A stretch of 64,000 bases of DNA from JAPPHA01 sp963662815 (GTDB lineage: Bacteria > Pseudomonadota > Alphaproteobacteria > Rhodobacterales > Rhodobacteraceae): assembly GCA_963662815.2 (NCBI GenBank), contig CAXXWA010000042.1:124001-188000 (forward strand), read 5' to 3'. The translations under genes were made by a program, and so were the position numbers. Positions 25,692 to 35,032 of the stretch are shown piece by piece. Position 1 is the first letter of the stretch, and every line of letters starts with the position of its first letter. A model generated the notes under the pieces. That model did not search any database, was not told the DNA's origin, and saw only the letters and a list, made by a program, of their open reading frames with translations.

Positions 25692-25949
25692 GTGCGCGCG
25701 GCTGCGATCACCGGAGCAGCGGGCGGCATCCGGGTGGATGCCGTCGGCCTGGGCTGGGTCGATACCGCCGTCACCGGTTGTGCGCTGGCCGAACTGCCGG
25801 ATGCCGAGGCCAACCGGGCATAGGTGGATGGCGCGCGCATCTTCGGCCTTTTGGCGCGGCCCGAAGTAATCACCGACGCGATCGCCTTTCTCTTGTCCGA
25901 TGCAGCGAGCTTCGTCGCCGATACCGGGTCGATTGTAGGTGGGGGCTGT
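25692..25949 (+). pseudogene. Short-chain dehydrogenase remnant with internal deletion
   Basis: The Rossmann opening AAAITGAAGGI jumps directly to the late SDR motif VDAVGLGWVDTAVTG, so the central catalytic part (NAG, Ser, YxxxK) is gone. An in-frame TAG at 25821 interrupts the frame. The C-terminal end continues past the stop as RPEVITDAIAFLLSDAASFV and TGSIVGGG. It sits 1 base after the permease. Confidence 0.75.
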
Positions 25950-26085
25950 GCAAACGATGTGCGACAACGCTCTGGCAGACCAGGAGCCATTGGCACGAGG
26001 TTGCGCCCGTCACCCGAGTGCATTGCCTGACGATCTGGTGGCCCGGCTGATCCGCATCTCCGCGATAAACGTGTAACGGGCAAGC

Positions 26086-26838
26086 GTGGCGCATAGGGCG
26101 GCAAACCGTTCGCAGGGTTCGCTGATCAACATCGCGACGGACCCTGGCTACGCCGAACTTGTTGGCGCTCCCGAGATTCTGAACGGGCTCGCGCGTCTGG
26201 GCTTTTCCGATCTGCGATTTCAGTCTGGTTTCCTGATTTCGAAGCCGGGCCATTCGCCAGCGCTCTTTTGGCATCAGGACTGGTGGGGATGGTCGCTTGG
26301 ATCCTCCTATCTTGCCCGTCCGCAACAGATCGGCGTGATGGTCTACCTGAGCCGGACAAGCGTCGCGAACGGCTGCCTTCGGGTGCTGCCGGGCTCACAT
26401 CTGCGAAGCCACTGTCTGCACGGCTCAATCACGGCGCACGACGCCGGGTTGTCCCGCGTCGACGACGAGAGGCACGAACTCTACCAGAGCATCCGAGGCG
26501 AGGTTGCCCTTCCTAGCAAACCGGGCGACGTGCTTGTCATCGACGCCCGAATTCTGCATCCGGCCTATCCGAACACCACTGACCGGGAGCGGATGCCGGT
26601 GACGCTTTGGTATCATCCCTTCTGGCTGGACCTGCCGCGGGGCGTTCGCGCCCATGCCGCCGACGTCTTCGACGGCGCGGTGTCCGATGTCTCCCGTGGC
26701 AGCCGTCCAACCCCCCGAAATTGGCCGCCAAGTGCGCTGAAGAAGATCGCGGCTCTGGTGCCCGATCGACCCGGCGGACCACCGGTCGAATTCGTCAGGC
26801 GTCCCGATACCAGCCGGATGGAGGCCAAGCGTGACTGA
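26086..26838 (+). CDS. Phytanoyl-CoA dioxygenase (PhyH) family protein, 5' end damaged
   Basis: A 250-residue Fe(II)/2-oxoglutarate oxygenase-like protein. Iron ligands are visible: H-x-D in ALFWHQDWWGW and the distal His in VIDARILHPAYPNTT. Family-like sequence (ALPDDLVARLIRIS) continues in the same frame upstream from about 26020 across a TAA at 26074, so the native start has been lost. Translation from GTG 26086 would give a shortened protein with the active site intact. It may be a pseudogene. The stop overlaps the GH31 start. Confidence 0.65.
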   Translation: MAHRAANRSQGSLINIATDPGYAELVGAPEILNGLARLGFSDLRFQSGFLISKPGHSPALFWHQDWWGWSLGSSYLARPQQIGVMVYLSRTSVANGCLRVLPGSHLRSHCLHGSITAHDAGLSRVDDERHELYQSIRGEVALPSKPGDVLVIDARILHPAYPNTTDRERMPVTLWYHPFWLDLPRGVRAHAADVFDGAVSDVSRGSRPTPRNWPPSALKKIAALVPDRPGGPPVEFVRRPDTSRMEAKRD

Positions 26839-28915
26839 CACTTACACGAAGGACGGTGACGCATTGGTTGTCCGCTTCAACAGCGAGTGCGTGCGGGTCG
26901 AAGCTTGGGGCCCTGACGCGCTGAGAATCCGGGCGCGCCCAGGGGGCAAGGTCGCAGAACCGCATGTTTGCGCACTCTTGGCAGCTGCGCCGACAAAGCC
27001 GTCAATCGTGATCGACGGGAAGCACGCCCGCATTCGCAACGGCCGAATCGAGGCACGGGTCAGGCTGGCACGCCGGTTTGGTGCGGACGTCCACCAGGAA
27101 CCTGTTATCGGGTATTACGACACGGTGACGGGCGAAGAGCTCTTGTCTGAAACACGCAGTCATTTTGCCGGACCTCCAGCGCGGCGGTTCAAGCCAATCG
27201 CCTCGGAAAGCTTCAAGCTTGAGGTCACGTTCACGGCCTATGACGACGAGCACTTGATGGGCCTCGGCCAGCCGCAGCACGGGCGCGAGAACCTGAAGGC
27301 CACCTCCACCAACCTCGTCCAGCAGAACACGCATGTGGTCGTCCCTTTCGTGATTTCGTCACGAGGCTACGGGTTCTTGTGGAACAATCCGGCGGTTGGC
27401 CGGGCCGATTTCGCTTCCAACATAACGCGTTGGCGGGCCGACGCGACGCCGGGCCTCGACTACTGGATCACCGCCGGCGAGACGCCGGAGCGCATACTGC
27501 GAACCTACATCGCTGCAACCGGACTTCCGCCCACGTGCCCCGACTGGGTGACCGGTTTCTGGCAATCGAAGTTGCGCTATCGCTCGCAACAGGAAGTCGC
27601 GAACGTCGCGCGCGGCTACCGCAAGCGGCGGATTCCGCTTTCTTGTATCGTGATCGACTTCTTCGCCTGGACCCGGCAGGGCGAGTGGGAGTTCGACCCC
27701 GACGAATGGCCCGACCCCGAAGGCCTCGTGCGCGAACTGGACGAGATGGGCGTGAAAACCATCGTCTCGATCTGGCCGACGGTCGGCGCAAACGCGAAGC
27801 ACTTCGCCGAGATGCGCGAAAAGGGGTACCTCCTGCGCGCCGAGCGCGGCGTACCTGCGGTCATCCAGTTCCCCGACAAGGATCCGCTCGGGGTGCACTT
27901 CCTGACCTACTACGACGCATTCAACCCCGATGCCCGCAACTTTCACTGGGACAAGGTCAGGCGGAGTTACCTCGACCGGGGCCTCAGCAACTTCTGGCTG
28001 GATGCCTGCGAACCCGAGATGCGACCCGCAGATGCCGAAAATGTGCGGACCCACCTAGGCAACGGAGCGGAGATGCTTTCGGCTTATCCGCTGCTCCATG
28101 CGCAACGCTACGCCGAGGGCCTGAAAGCGGCCGGCGCCGACGATGCGGTCCTCCTGTGTCGCTCGACTTGGGCAGGGGGGCAGCGCTATCCAGTCATACT
28201 TTGGTCAGGCGACGTCTGGTCGACGTGGGAGGACTACCGCGCTCAGATCGCTGCGGGACTGCACGCGGCCATGTCGGGAATCGGCTGGTGGACGACCGAT
28301 ATCGGCGGATTCTACGAGGGCCACGCCGACGATCCTGAGTTTCCCGAACTTCTTGTCCGCTGGTTCGAATTCGGCGTGTTCTTGCCGGTCTGTCGCCTGC
28401 ACGGCGTGCGGGTCCCGAAAGGTGTTCCTTTCGCATCCGCCGACGGCGAAGTCGACTATGGGCGAGAGCTCTTCCACGTCTTCACCGACACGGGCGGCGA
28501 CAACGAAGTCTGGAGTTACGGACCCAAGGTGGAACAAATCCTGACGCGGCTGCTAAAGCTGCGTGAACGTCTGCGGCCCTATCTGGCCGAGGTTATGGCA
28601 GAATACGCCGCGACAGGGGTGCCGCCGATGCGCCCCTTGCCCTTCGCGTTTCCCTCCGACACAGCTCAGCGGATCCCACAGGGCGCATTCATGCTCGGGC
28701 CCAACCTGCTGGTGGCGCCAGTGCTGGAGCCCAACGCGAATTCGCGGGAGATACGCCTTCCCAGTCGACACGATTGGGTGCACGTTTGGACTGGCGAGCC
28801 TTGCGAAGGCGGCAAAACGGTCCAGGTCTCCGCGAAGTTGGGGATGCCGCCCGTTTTCTGTTTGGCGGAACATTGGAGCGAGCACATGAGTGCTTTTGAA
28901 AACCTGTCGCCGTAA
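26831..28915 (+). CDS. GH31 alpha-glucosidase/alpha-xylosidase
   Basis: A 694-residue family 31 glycoside hydrolase. After an N-terminal beta domain (GLGQPQHGRENLKATSTNLV region) the barrel carries PDWVTGFWQSKLRYRSQQEV, the nucleophile Asp in NFWLDACEPEMRP and the acid/base Asp in ILWSGDVWSTWEDY. No signal peptide, consistent with cytoplasmic hydrolysis of imported glycosides. It starts with GTG inside the PhyH stop region (8 base overlap) and ends the rightward arm; a weak terminator follows. Confidence 0.88.
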   Translation: MTDTYTKDGDALVVRFNSECVRVEAWGPDALRIRARPGGKVAEPHVCALLAAAPTKPSIVIDGKHARIRNGRIEARVRLARRFGADVHQEPVIGYYDTVTGEELLSETRSHFAGPPARRFKPIASESFKLEVTFTAYDDEHLMGLGQPQHGRENLKATSTNLVQQNTHVVVPFVISSRGYGFLWNNPAVGRADFASNITRWRADATPGLDYWITAGETPERILRTYIAATGLPPTCPDWVTGFWQSKLRYRSQQEVANVARGYRKRRIPLSCIVIDFFAWTRQGEWEFDPDEWPDPEGLVRELDEMGVKTIVSIWPTVGANAKHFAEMREKGYLLRAERGVPAVIQFPDKDPLGVHFLTYYDAFNPDARNFHWDKVRRSYLDRGLSNFWLDACEPEMRPADAENVRTHLGNGAEMLSAYPLLHAQRYAEGLKAAGADDAVLLCRSTWAGGQRYPVILWSGDVWSTWEDYRAQIAAGLHAAMSGIGWWTTDIGGFYEGHADDPEFPELLVRWFEFGVFLPVCRLHGVRVPKGVPFASADGEVDYGRELFHVFTDTGGDNEVWSYGPKVEQILTRLLKLRERLRPYLAEVMAEYAATGVPPMRPLPFAFPSDTAQRIPQGAFMLGPNLLVAPVLEPNANSREIRLPSRHDWVHVWTGEPCEGGKTVQVSAKLGMPPVFCLAEHWSEHMSAFENLSP

Positions 28916-28936
28916 GCTCTTCGCGATCCTGGCCCG

Positions 28937-28954
28937 AAACCCAACCGGGGTTTT
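28937..28954 (+). terminator. Possible terminator after the GH31 gene
   Basis: AAACCC / GGGTTT 6 bp stem with 5-base loop, ending in TTTT, 21 bases after the stop. Stem is short. Confidence 0.4.
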
Positions 28955-29037
28955 GCTTCGCGCTTGAGCGACCCCGTCCGGGTCCTTGCAATGATACAGG
29001 CCTATATCGGTGATACGGATGGCCCATATGGCGGGCC

Positions 29038-30959
29038 ATGCAGGTCGGTCTCCGCCATTTCGATTCGCAGACGCTTGACTGGCTCGCCGGGGCCCTCCGT
29101 TCCGGCGGCCCGAGCCGGCACGCACTGGGCCGCGAGCTGTGCGAGCGGACGGGCTGGCGCAACGCCCCGGGCCGCCTGTGCCTGTCGGCGGCGGCGAAGG
29201 CGCTGCCGGTTCTGGCGGAGCGCCTCGGGCTGGAGCTTCCGCCGCCGCGCGACGTTCCCGACTCGACCGCCGCGCCCTGCGTGCCGGACAGCGACGTTCC
29301 CGACACCCGGCTGGCCTGCGGCCTGGAGGATCTCGGCCCCGTCGCGCTCGACCCGGTGGACGGCGCCGGCGACCGGCGGCTGTGGGAGGCGATGATGGAG
29401 GCGCACCATCCGCAGGGCTGGGCGCGGCCGCCCGGCGTCCAGCTGCGCTGCCGGATCCGCTCGGAGCGCCGCGGCGTCCTCGGCGGGATCGGCTTCGGCT
29501 CGGCGACCTGGAAGCTGGCGGCGCGGGACGGATGGATCGGATGGTCCCCCGAGGCCCGCGCCGCCAACATCGGGCGCGTGGTCTGCAACCACCGCTTCCT
29601 CCTGCTTCCGGGCGTCCGGCTGCACGGCCTCGCGTCCGAGGTCCTGCGCATGGCCGCGGCGAGGGTGGCGGACGACTGGGAGGCCCGCTACTCCGCGCGC
29701 CCGGTGGCGGCCTGCACCCGCGTCGGCCCGGAGCACTCCGGCTGCAGCTGCCACTGCGCCGGCTGGACCTGCGCCGGGCACGGCAGCGGGCGAAGGGCGG
29801 CGGCCGGAACGGTGCGCGTGCTGGCGCTGGAGGACGGCTGGCGGGAGGCGCTCGGCAGGACGGAGCGCCGCCCGGTCGGGACGCTGGCCGGGGCGCATGA
29901 CGGCATGGACATCGACTGGGCGGAGCGGGAATGCGGGCGCTCCGGCCACACCGACGGGCGGGTGCGGCGGCGCATCGTCGACATGGGCCGGGCCTGGCTG
30001 GAGAACATGGGCGAGGAGCTGCCGGCCGTCTTCCCGACGAAGGCGGCGAAGAAGGCCGCATGCCGGCTGCTGTCGAGCGCGGGGGTGTCCATGGAGCACG
30101 TTCTGGAGCCGCATTTCGAGGCGACCGCCGACCGCTGCCGGGCGGAGCCCCTCATCCTTGCAATGCAGGACACCACAACCCTGAACTGCACCGGCCTGGA
30201 GGGGACGGCGGGCCTGGCGGCGCTCGGCGGCAGGGGCAGCGCCGGCATCCTGGCCCGCGCCGGGCTGGCGGCGGCGGCGGAGGGCCGGCCGCTGGGCCTG
30301 TTCGCCATGGACGCCGCCTTCCGGGACGATCCGGCGGACGACAGCGCCCGCTGGCTGGACGGGCTGGACCGCGCCCGCGAGCTCGCGGCCGCCTGCCCGG
30401 GCACGCGGGTGGTCTCCGTCTGCGACCGCGAGGGCGACTTCCGGCAGCTCCTCGCCAGGGCGGCGGAGCACGGCGACGCGATCCTGGTCCGCGCCAGCCG
30501 CTCGGCGAAGCAGCGGGTGATGGCGGCCGAGGGCAGGCAGAGGTGCCTCCGGCGGCTCGCGCGCGCAAGGAGCGCACCGCCCGCCTGGAGATCCGCGCGG
30601 CGGAGGTCGCGCTGCTGCCGCCGGGGAAGGAGAAGGGCGCGGAGCCGCTGTCGATGCTCGCCGTCTCCGCCACCGAGACCGACGCCCCCGACGGCGCGGA
30701 GCCGCTGCACTGGCTGCTGCCGGCCAGCGAGCGCCCGGCGGAGGGGGAGGCGGACGCCGTCCGCGCCGCGGAGGTGCTGGACTGGCACCGCCGAGGGCGG
30801 ACCGTGGAAACGTGGTTCAGGACGCTCAAGTCCGGCACCAGGATCAAGGAACGGCGGCTCGACGACGCCGACGACCTGCGCAAGTGCCTGGCCTTCGACG
30901 CCGTCACCGCCGTCCATGTCGCCGACCTCGCCATGATCGCGTCGCTTCGCTCCGGGTAG
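29038..30959 (+). pseudogene. Tn5-like IS4 transposase with N-terminal DruA domain, frameshifted and truncated
   Basis: An N-terminal DruA/DUF4338-like domain (EAHHPQGWARPPG, then RDGWIGWSPEARAANIGRVV, CNHRFLLLPGVRLHGLAS, CAGWTCAG) is fused to a Tn5/IS50-type transposase. The DNA-binding part is WAERECGRSGHTDGRVRRRI; Asp is in LILAMQDTTTLNCTG and VVSVCDREGDF. The reading frame breaks near 30545; the rest (EPLHWLLPASERP, catalytic Glu in RTVETWFRTLKSG, DLRKCLAFDAVTAVHV) is in frame +1 up to 30959. The C-terminal end is cut where the 22 bp repeat array begins. Different DDE subfamily from the intact fusion at 12416-14644. Confidence 0.78.
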
Positions 30960-31068
30960 CTGCCATGTTGAAATCAGGTAGCTGCCATGTTGAAATCAGG
31001 TGGCTGCCTTGGCTGAAATCGACCGACTGCTTTGGTTGAAATTCGGGTGGGACCTTGGTGACATTCAG
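30956..31068 (+). repeat. Array of five degenerate 22 bp repeats
   Basis: Two identical units GTAGCTGCCATGTTGAAATC(AG) at 30956-30977 and 30978-30999 are followed by GTGGCTGCCTTGGCTGAAATC, GACCGACTGCTTTGGTTGAAA(TTCG) and GTGGGACCTTGGTGACATTC(AG). The spacing is regular, about 22 bases. Multiple subterminal repeats of this size are a mark of IS21-family ends, so this is probably the relic of such an end that cut off the transposase gene (inference). Confidence 0.6.
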
Positions 31069-31232
31069 TACTCGGCAGAGCGAAAGATCCGTCTCCCGCC
31101 TTTCTGGAGCATTTGGAGCTGTGCAATGGATGCAGCCAGATTTTCGTTGGGTGTTGCCAAACCCTGCCCTCCGGTGATCCCGTCAATTGAGTGCTCTGAG
31201 TAGCTACAATTATATTGTGCCGATTTATTGCA

Positions 31233-31945
31233 CGCCGCGTTCCGCTCGCAGTCGTTCCTCGTTGTTCCGTCCCCGTTCCGGATCGGCTCTGGCGCCAGCG
31301 GGAACACCTCCTTCATGTCGGGGTGGACGATCGCCGCGCCGAGGACCTGGCCGCAGTGCGTTTTCGACCCGTCGCGGTGGTTTTCACGCAGCAGTTCCTG
31401 CAACCGGCCCTGTGAAAGGAATGGCGGCTGGCGCCGTCGACGGAGATCGGGAGATGGCCGCCGAACACGGTCCAGCCCTCCAGCACCTTCCCGCGCTGAA
31501 GGGCGGCATGGATCCGCCTGAAACAGCTGCGCAGGTTCCGGGGGTCGACCTCGTCGAACCGCTCTCGCATCCGCGTGTCCGAGGATGCCTTCTCCACGCC
31601 GAAGAAAGAGCGCAGGTTCCGCGCCCGAGCCGGATCCTTCCCGCCGCGCACCTGCGTGTCGAACTGCAGCAGGGACGGGATCCTGAGCAAGAACACCACG
31701 AGCCCCGACATCAGGCAGTCGGAAAGGCTGATGCCGCGCGGGCTGATCGGGTCGGGGATTCGGTCTAAGCATGCGCGCACCGCGCCGAGCATCCCGGGCA
31801 TCGACAGATGCCTGCGGAAGGAGTTTCCGGACATTTTGCGCAAGGAGCTCAACGCCACGGAAACGGCCTTCCCGAGGACCGGCTTGAGCAAGGTTTGCGA
31901 AGTCGACAAGGGCATGGAACACGCGTCAAACTCGTCACCAGACAT
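31233..31945 (-). pseudogene. DDE-type transposase, frameshifted and 3'-truncated
   Basis: The N-terminal part reads RRHLSMPGMLGAVRACLDRI, then LSDCLMSGLVVFLLRIPSLL, SSDTRMRERFDEVDPRNLR and LEGWTVFGGHLPISVDGAS (first catalytic Asp region). A frameshift near 31370 moves the continuation to another frame: LGAAIVHPDMKEVFPLAPEP, then NDCERNA, after which similarity stops. Later catalytic residues are absent. I recognise a widespread bacterial transposase type but cannot name its IS family with confidence. Confidence 0.65.
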
Positions 31946-32421
31946 TGGCAGAGGTCAGGAAGACTGAATTTGCGGGCGCAAGTCCCGGTTTCGGCGCATT
32001 GCGTTCGATTCCGTCTGCGAGAAGCGTCGAGGCTCGCCATTCTGCCCGACTCCGGTCCCGCGCCGCCGGGTTTCCGTGCCGCCGACACTTCGCCCGGTCA
32101 AGACCCTCGTCACCCGATCCCGGTTCAGATCGGGTTGCACCTCGCGTCCCTGCGCCGCCGCTTCATGACGTCGCATTCGCATTCAAGCCAGTCGTCGGCC
32201 GTGCTCGCGGTCACCGGGTCCGGTTCGAGAGGACCTCACTCCGGTCGGCGGAGCTGCCAACGAAGCAGATCGGATTTCCGTGCACTTTCCCCGCTGTCGA
32301 CGCTTCATGTGTTTTCTCCGCAGCAGACGCTGGTTTCGCTGCCCGATTTGCGAAGACTTGCCACCGTCGCGTACCGTCCCTTACTGTGAAGGGAAACCAA
32401 AGGCTCAAGGAAGGACCGACC
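31946..32421. other. Intergenic region upstream of the opp operon
   Basis: About 475 bases without a recognisable gene between the broken transposase and the oligopeptide binding protein. It should hold the opp promoter, but I see no clear operator. AAGGAAGGA just before 32422 is the ribosome site. Confidence 0.4.
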
Positions 32422-34053
32422 ATGCGCATCGACATCAGGACCCTTGCCGGCGCCGTCTCGGCCAGCTTGGCGCTTGCGCTGCCAGCCGCCGCTGCGGAAT
32501 TTCATCCAGTGACCGGAGAGCGGCTCGCGGAAGACCAGACATTCACTTACCGCGTGCTCGACGAGCACAGCTCGGTTGATCCTCAGGTCGTCGTGGACGT
32601 GTCAGGCTCCGATATCGTGCGCGACCTGTTCGAAGGGCTGATGAACCAGGACGAGACCGGCAATCTGGAACCCGGAGTTGCGCTTGCCTTCGAGGCCAAT
32701 GACGGCAAGGACGTCTACAGGTTCACGCTGCGCAGGGATGCGAGATGGTCGAACGGCGACGCGGTCACGGCAGGGGACTTCGTCTATGCCTGGCAGCGCG
32801 CGGTCGATCCGGCGCTCGCGTCGCCCTACGCCTGGTTCATGGAGCTCATGTCCATAGAGAACGCCGCCGGGATCATCGCCGGAGAGAAACCGGTCGGCGC
32901 CCTTGGCATTGCGGCGATCGACGACTACACGCTCGAGGTCCGTCTCTCCGCGCCCCTGCCGTACTTTCCGCAGATGACGACGCATGCGACGACCTTCCCG
33001 GTTCACCGGGCAACCGTGGAAGTGCACGGCGACGAATGGACGCGGCCCGGCAATATCGTTTCCAACGGCGCATATGTGTTGACCGAGCACCTCCCGAACG
33101 AACGCTCGGTTCGCGAACGCAACCCGATGTACTGGAACGACGCCGATACAATCATCGATCGGGTCGTGGCCCTGGTCATCAACGACGAGAACGTCGCGCT
33201 GACGCGCTATCTGGCGGGCGAACTCGACCGGACCGAAATCCCCACCGGCCAGTATCCACGCCTAAAGGAGGAATATCCGGACGAGGCGTACAGCATTCCG
33301 CGGCTCTGCAACTACTACTACACGTTCAATCTGAGCGACTCGGGACCGGAACCCTTCCGGGACGTGCGGGTGCGCCGCGCGCTTTCGCTGGCGGTCGACC
33401 GCAGGATCATCACCGAAGACATCCTCGCCGGCGGCCAGCGCGAAGCCTACACCTTCACGCCCGCCGCAGTTGCGGACTTCGAGCCGCCGGACACGGAAAT
33501 CGCGTCCATGAGCCAGTCTGAACGCGATAGGCTCGCCGGTGAACTGATGCGCGACGCCGGCTACAACCACGACAACCCCTTGCGATTCGAGCTGGTTTAC
33601 AACACGTCCGAAGGGCACAAGAAGATCGCCGTTGCCTTGAGCCAGATGTGGAAGCAGAAACTCGGCGTCGAGACCACGCTCGCCAACCTCGAATGGAAGG
33701 TGTTCCTCGAAACTCGCGGCAACCAGGACTTCGAGCTGGCCCGCGGCGCCTGGTGCGGCGACTACAACGAAGCATCGACCTTCCTTGACCTGCTCGATCC
33801 GGATTCCGGTTACAACGACGGCAAGTACGCGAATACGCGGATCGACGAACTGCTCGCGCAGGCGAAGACGGAATCGAATCCGCGACTGCTGTACGAGGAG
33901 GTCGAACGGATCATTGCTGACGAGGCGCCGGTCATTCCGATTTATCACTATGCCGGCGTGTTCATGCTCGACGACGGTGTCCGCAACTGGCCGGTCAACA
34001 ATGTCGAGCAGAGCTGGTACTCGAGGAACCTATACAAGGTCGCCGAGGAATAG
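32422..34053 (+). CDS. oppA: Oligopeptide ABC transporter substrate-binding protein
   Basis: A 543-residue family 5 binding protein with signal peptide MRIDIRTLAGAVSASLALAL ... AAA. Family features are VRDLFEGLMNQDETGNLEPG, YRFTLRRDARWSNGDAVTAG, DFVYAWQRAVDP and VRRALSLAVDR, and the OppA-like end APVIPIYHYAGVFMLDD. Length is that of OppA. The frame is open upstream but only ATG 32422 has a signal peptide and a strong ribosome site. First gene of an intact oppABC(DF) operon. Confidence 0.88.
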   Translation: MRIDIRTLAGAVSASLALALPAAAAEFHPVTGERLAEDQTFTYRVLDEHSSVDPQVVVDVSGSDIVRDLFEGLMNQDETGNLEPGVALAFEANDGKDVYRFTLRRDARWSNGDAVTAGDFVYAWQRAVDPALASPYAWFMELMSIENAAGIIAGEKPVGALGIAAIDDYTLEVRLSAPLPYFPQMTTHATTFPVHRATVEVHGDEWTRPGNIVSNGAYVLTEHLPNERSVRERNPMYWNDADTIIDRVVALVINDENVALTRYLAGELDRTEIPTGQYPRLKEEYPDEAYSIPRLCNYYYTFNLSDSGPEPFRDVRVRRALSLAVDRRIITEDILAGGQREAYTFTPAAVADFEPPDTEIASMSQSERDRLAGELMRDAGYNHDNPLRFELVYNTSEGHKKIAVALSQMWKQKLGVETTLANLEWKVFLETRGNQDFELARGAWCGDYNEASTFLDLLDPDSGYNDGKYANTRIDELLAQAKTESNPRLLYEEVERIIADEAPVIPIYHYAGVFMLDDGVRNWPVNNVEQSWYSRNLYKVAEE

Positions 34054-34072
34054 CGACGGCGGGGCACCGTCG
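34054..34072 (+). promoter_or_regulatory. Intercistronic hairpin after oppA
   Basis: CGACGG / CCGTCG stem with 7-base loop, starting at the first base after the oppA stop. Same position as hairpins after the two other binding-protein genes in the window. Confidence 0.4.
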
Positions 34073-34104
34073 GTTACGGTTGCCCCCTCCGCCCGGAGAG
34101 TTCC

Positions 34105-35028
34105 ATGCTGGGTTACGCCCTTCGGAGGGTCGCCGTTGCCGTTCCGACGATCCTCATTCTGATCGTCACGTGTTTCGTACTCATGAAGACGGCGCCCGGC
34201 GGTCCCTTCACGTCCGAACGACCTCTTCCGCCGCAGGTGCTGGCCAACATTGAGGCCCGCTACGGTCTCGACCAGCCGGAATGGAAGCAGCTCCTTGGCT
34301 ACCTGCGCAACATCCTGCTCCATTTCGATTTCGGACCCTCGTTCCAGTACAAGGACCGCGACGTGAACGACGTGATCGCACAGGGTTTCCCGATTACGCT
34401 GACCTACGGCATCCTGTCGTTCATTGTCGCTTCCGTCGCCGGCATCTCGCTTGGAGTCGCCGCGGCGGTTCGGCAGAACAGCTGGCTCGACTACCTTGCG
34501 GTCGGATTTTCGTTTTCGGCGCAGGCGTTGCCGAATTTCGTGATGGGCCCGATCCTTATCCTTGTCTTTGCGCTCTATCTCGGCTGGTTGCCCGGTGGCG
34601 GCTGGAACGGCGGCCAGTGGCAATATCTGGTGCTGCCGGTCATCGCGCTTTCCACGAGTTACGTTGCGAGCATCGCGCGCATCACGCGGTCATCGATGCT
34701 CGAAGTGCTGAACGCCAACTTCATTCGCACCGCTGTTGCCAAGGGGTTGCCCATGCGCACGGTGATCTGGCGTCACGCGATGAAACCGACGATGATGCCC
34801 GTCGTAAGCTACCTTTCGCCGGTCTTCGTTTACGTGATCACGGGCTCCGTCTTTGTCGACATCTATTTCTCGACTGGGGGGCTCGGCCAGTCCTACGTCA
34901 ATTCGGCTCTTTCGCGCGACTACGCCGTGCTGCTGGGCGTCACCATTCTCTATGGAGTGTTGACGATCCTGTTCAACCTGATCACCGATCTGCTCTACGC
35001 CTGGCTCGATCCCAAGGTCCGGTACTGA
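34105..35028 (+). CDS. oppB: Oligopeptide ABC transporter permease
   Basis: A 307-residue inner-membrane permease of the OppB/DppB type. N-terminal TM MLGYALRRVAVAVPTILIL, large periplasmic segment, then FIRTAVAKGLPMRTVIWRHA (EAA-type ATPase contact loop) and VFVDIYFSTGGLGQSYVNS. It lies 51 bases after oppA and 4 bases before oppC. Confidence 0.9.
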   Translation: MLGYALRRVAVAVPTILILIVTCFVLMKTAPGGPFTSERPLPPQVLANIEARYGLDQPEWKQLLGYLRNILLHFDFGPSFQYKDRDVNDVIAQGFPITLTYGILSFIVASVAGISLGVAAAVRQNSWLDYLAVGFSFSAQALPNFVMGPILILVFALYLGWLPGGGWNGGQWQYLVLPVIALSTSYVASIARITRSSMLEVLNANFIRTAVAKGLPMRTVIWRHAMKPTMMPVVSYLSPVFVYVITGSVFVDIYFSTGGLGQSYVNSALSRDYAVLLGVTILYGVLTILFNLITDLLYAWLDPKVRY

Positions 35029-35032
35029 GGCC

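Noticed and set aside
30956..31068. CRISPR array
   Set aside because: Five contiguous 22 bp degenerate repeats without spacers and with no cas genes nearby.
31187..31768. Rightward open frames over 31.2-31.8 kb
   Set aside because: They are antisense shadows of the broken leftward transposase.
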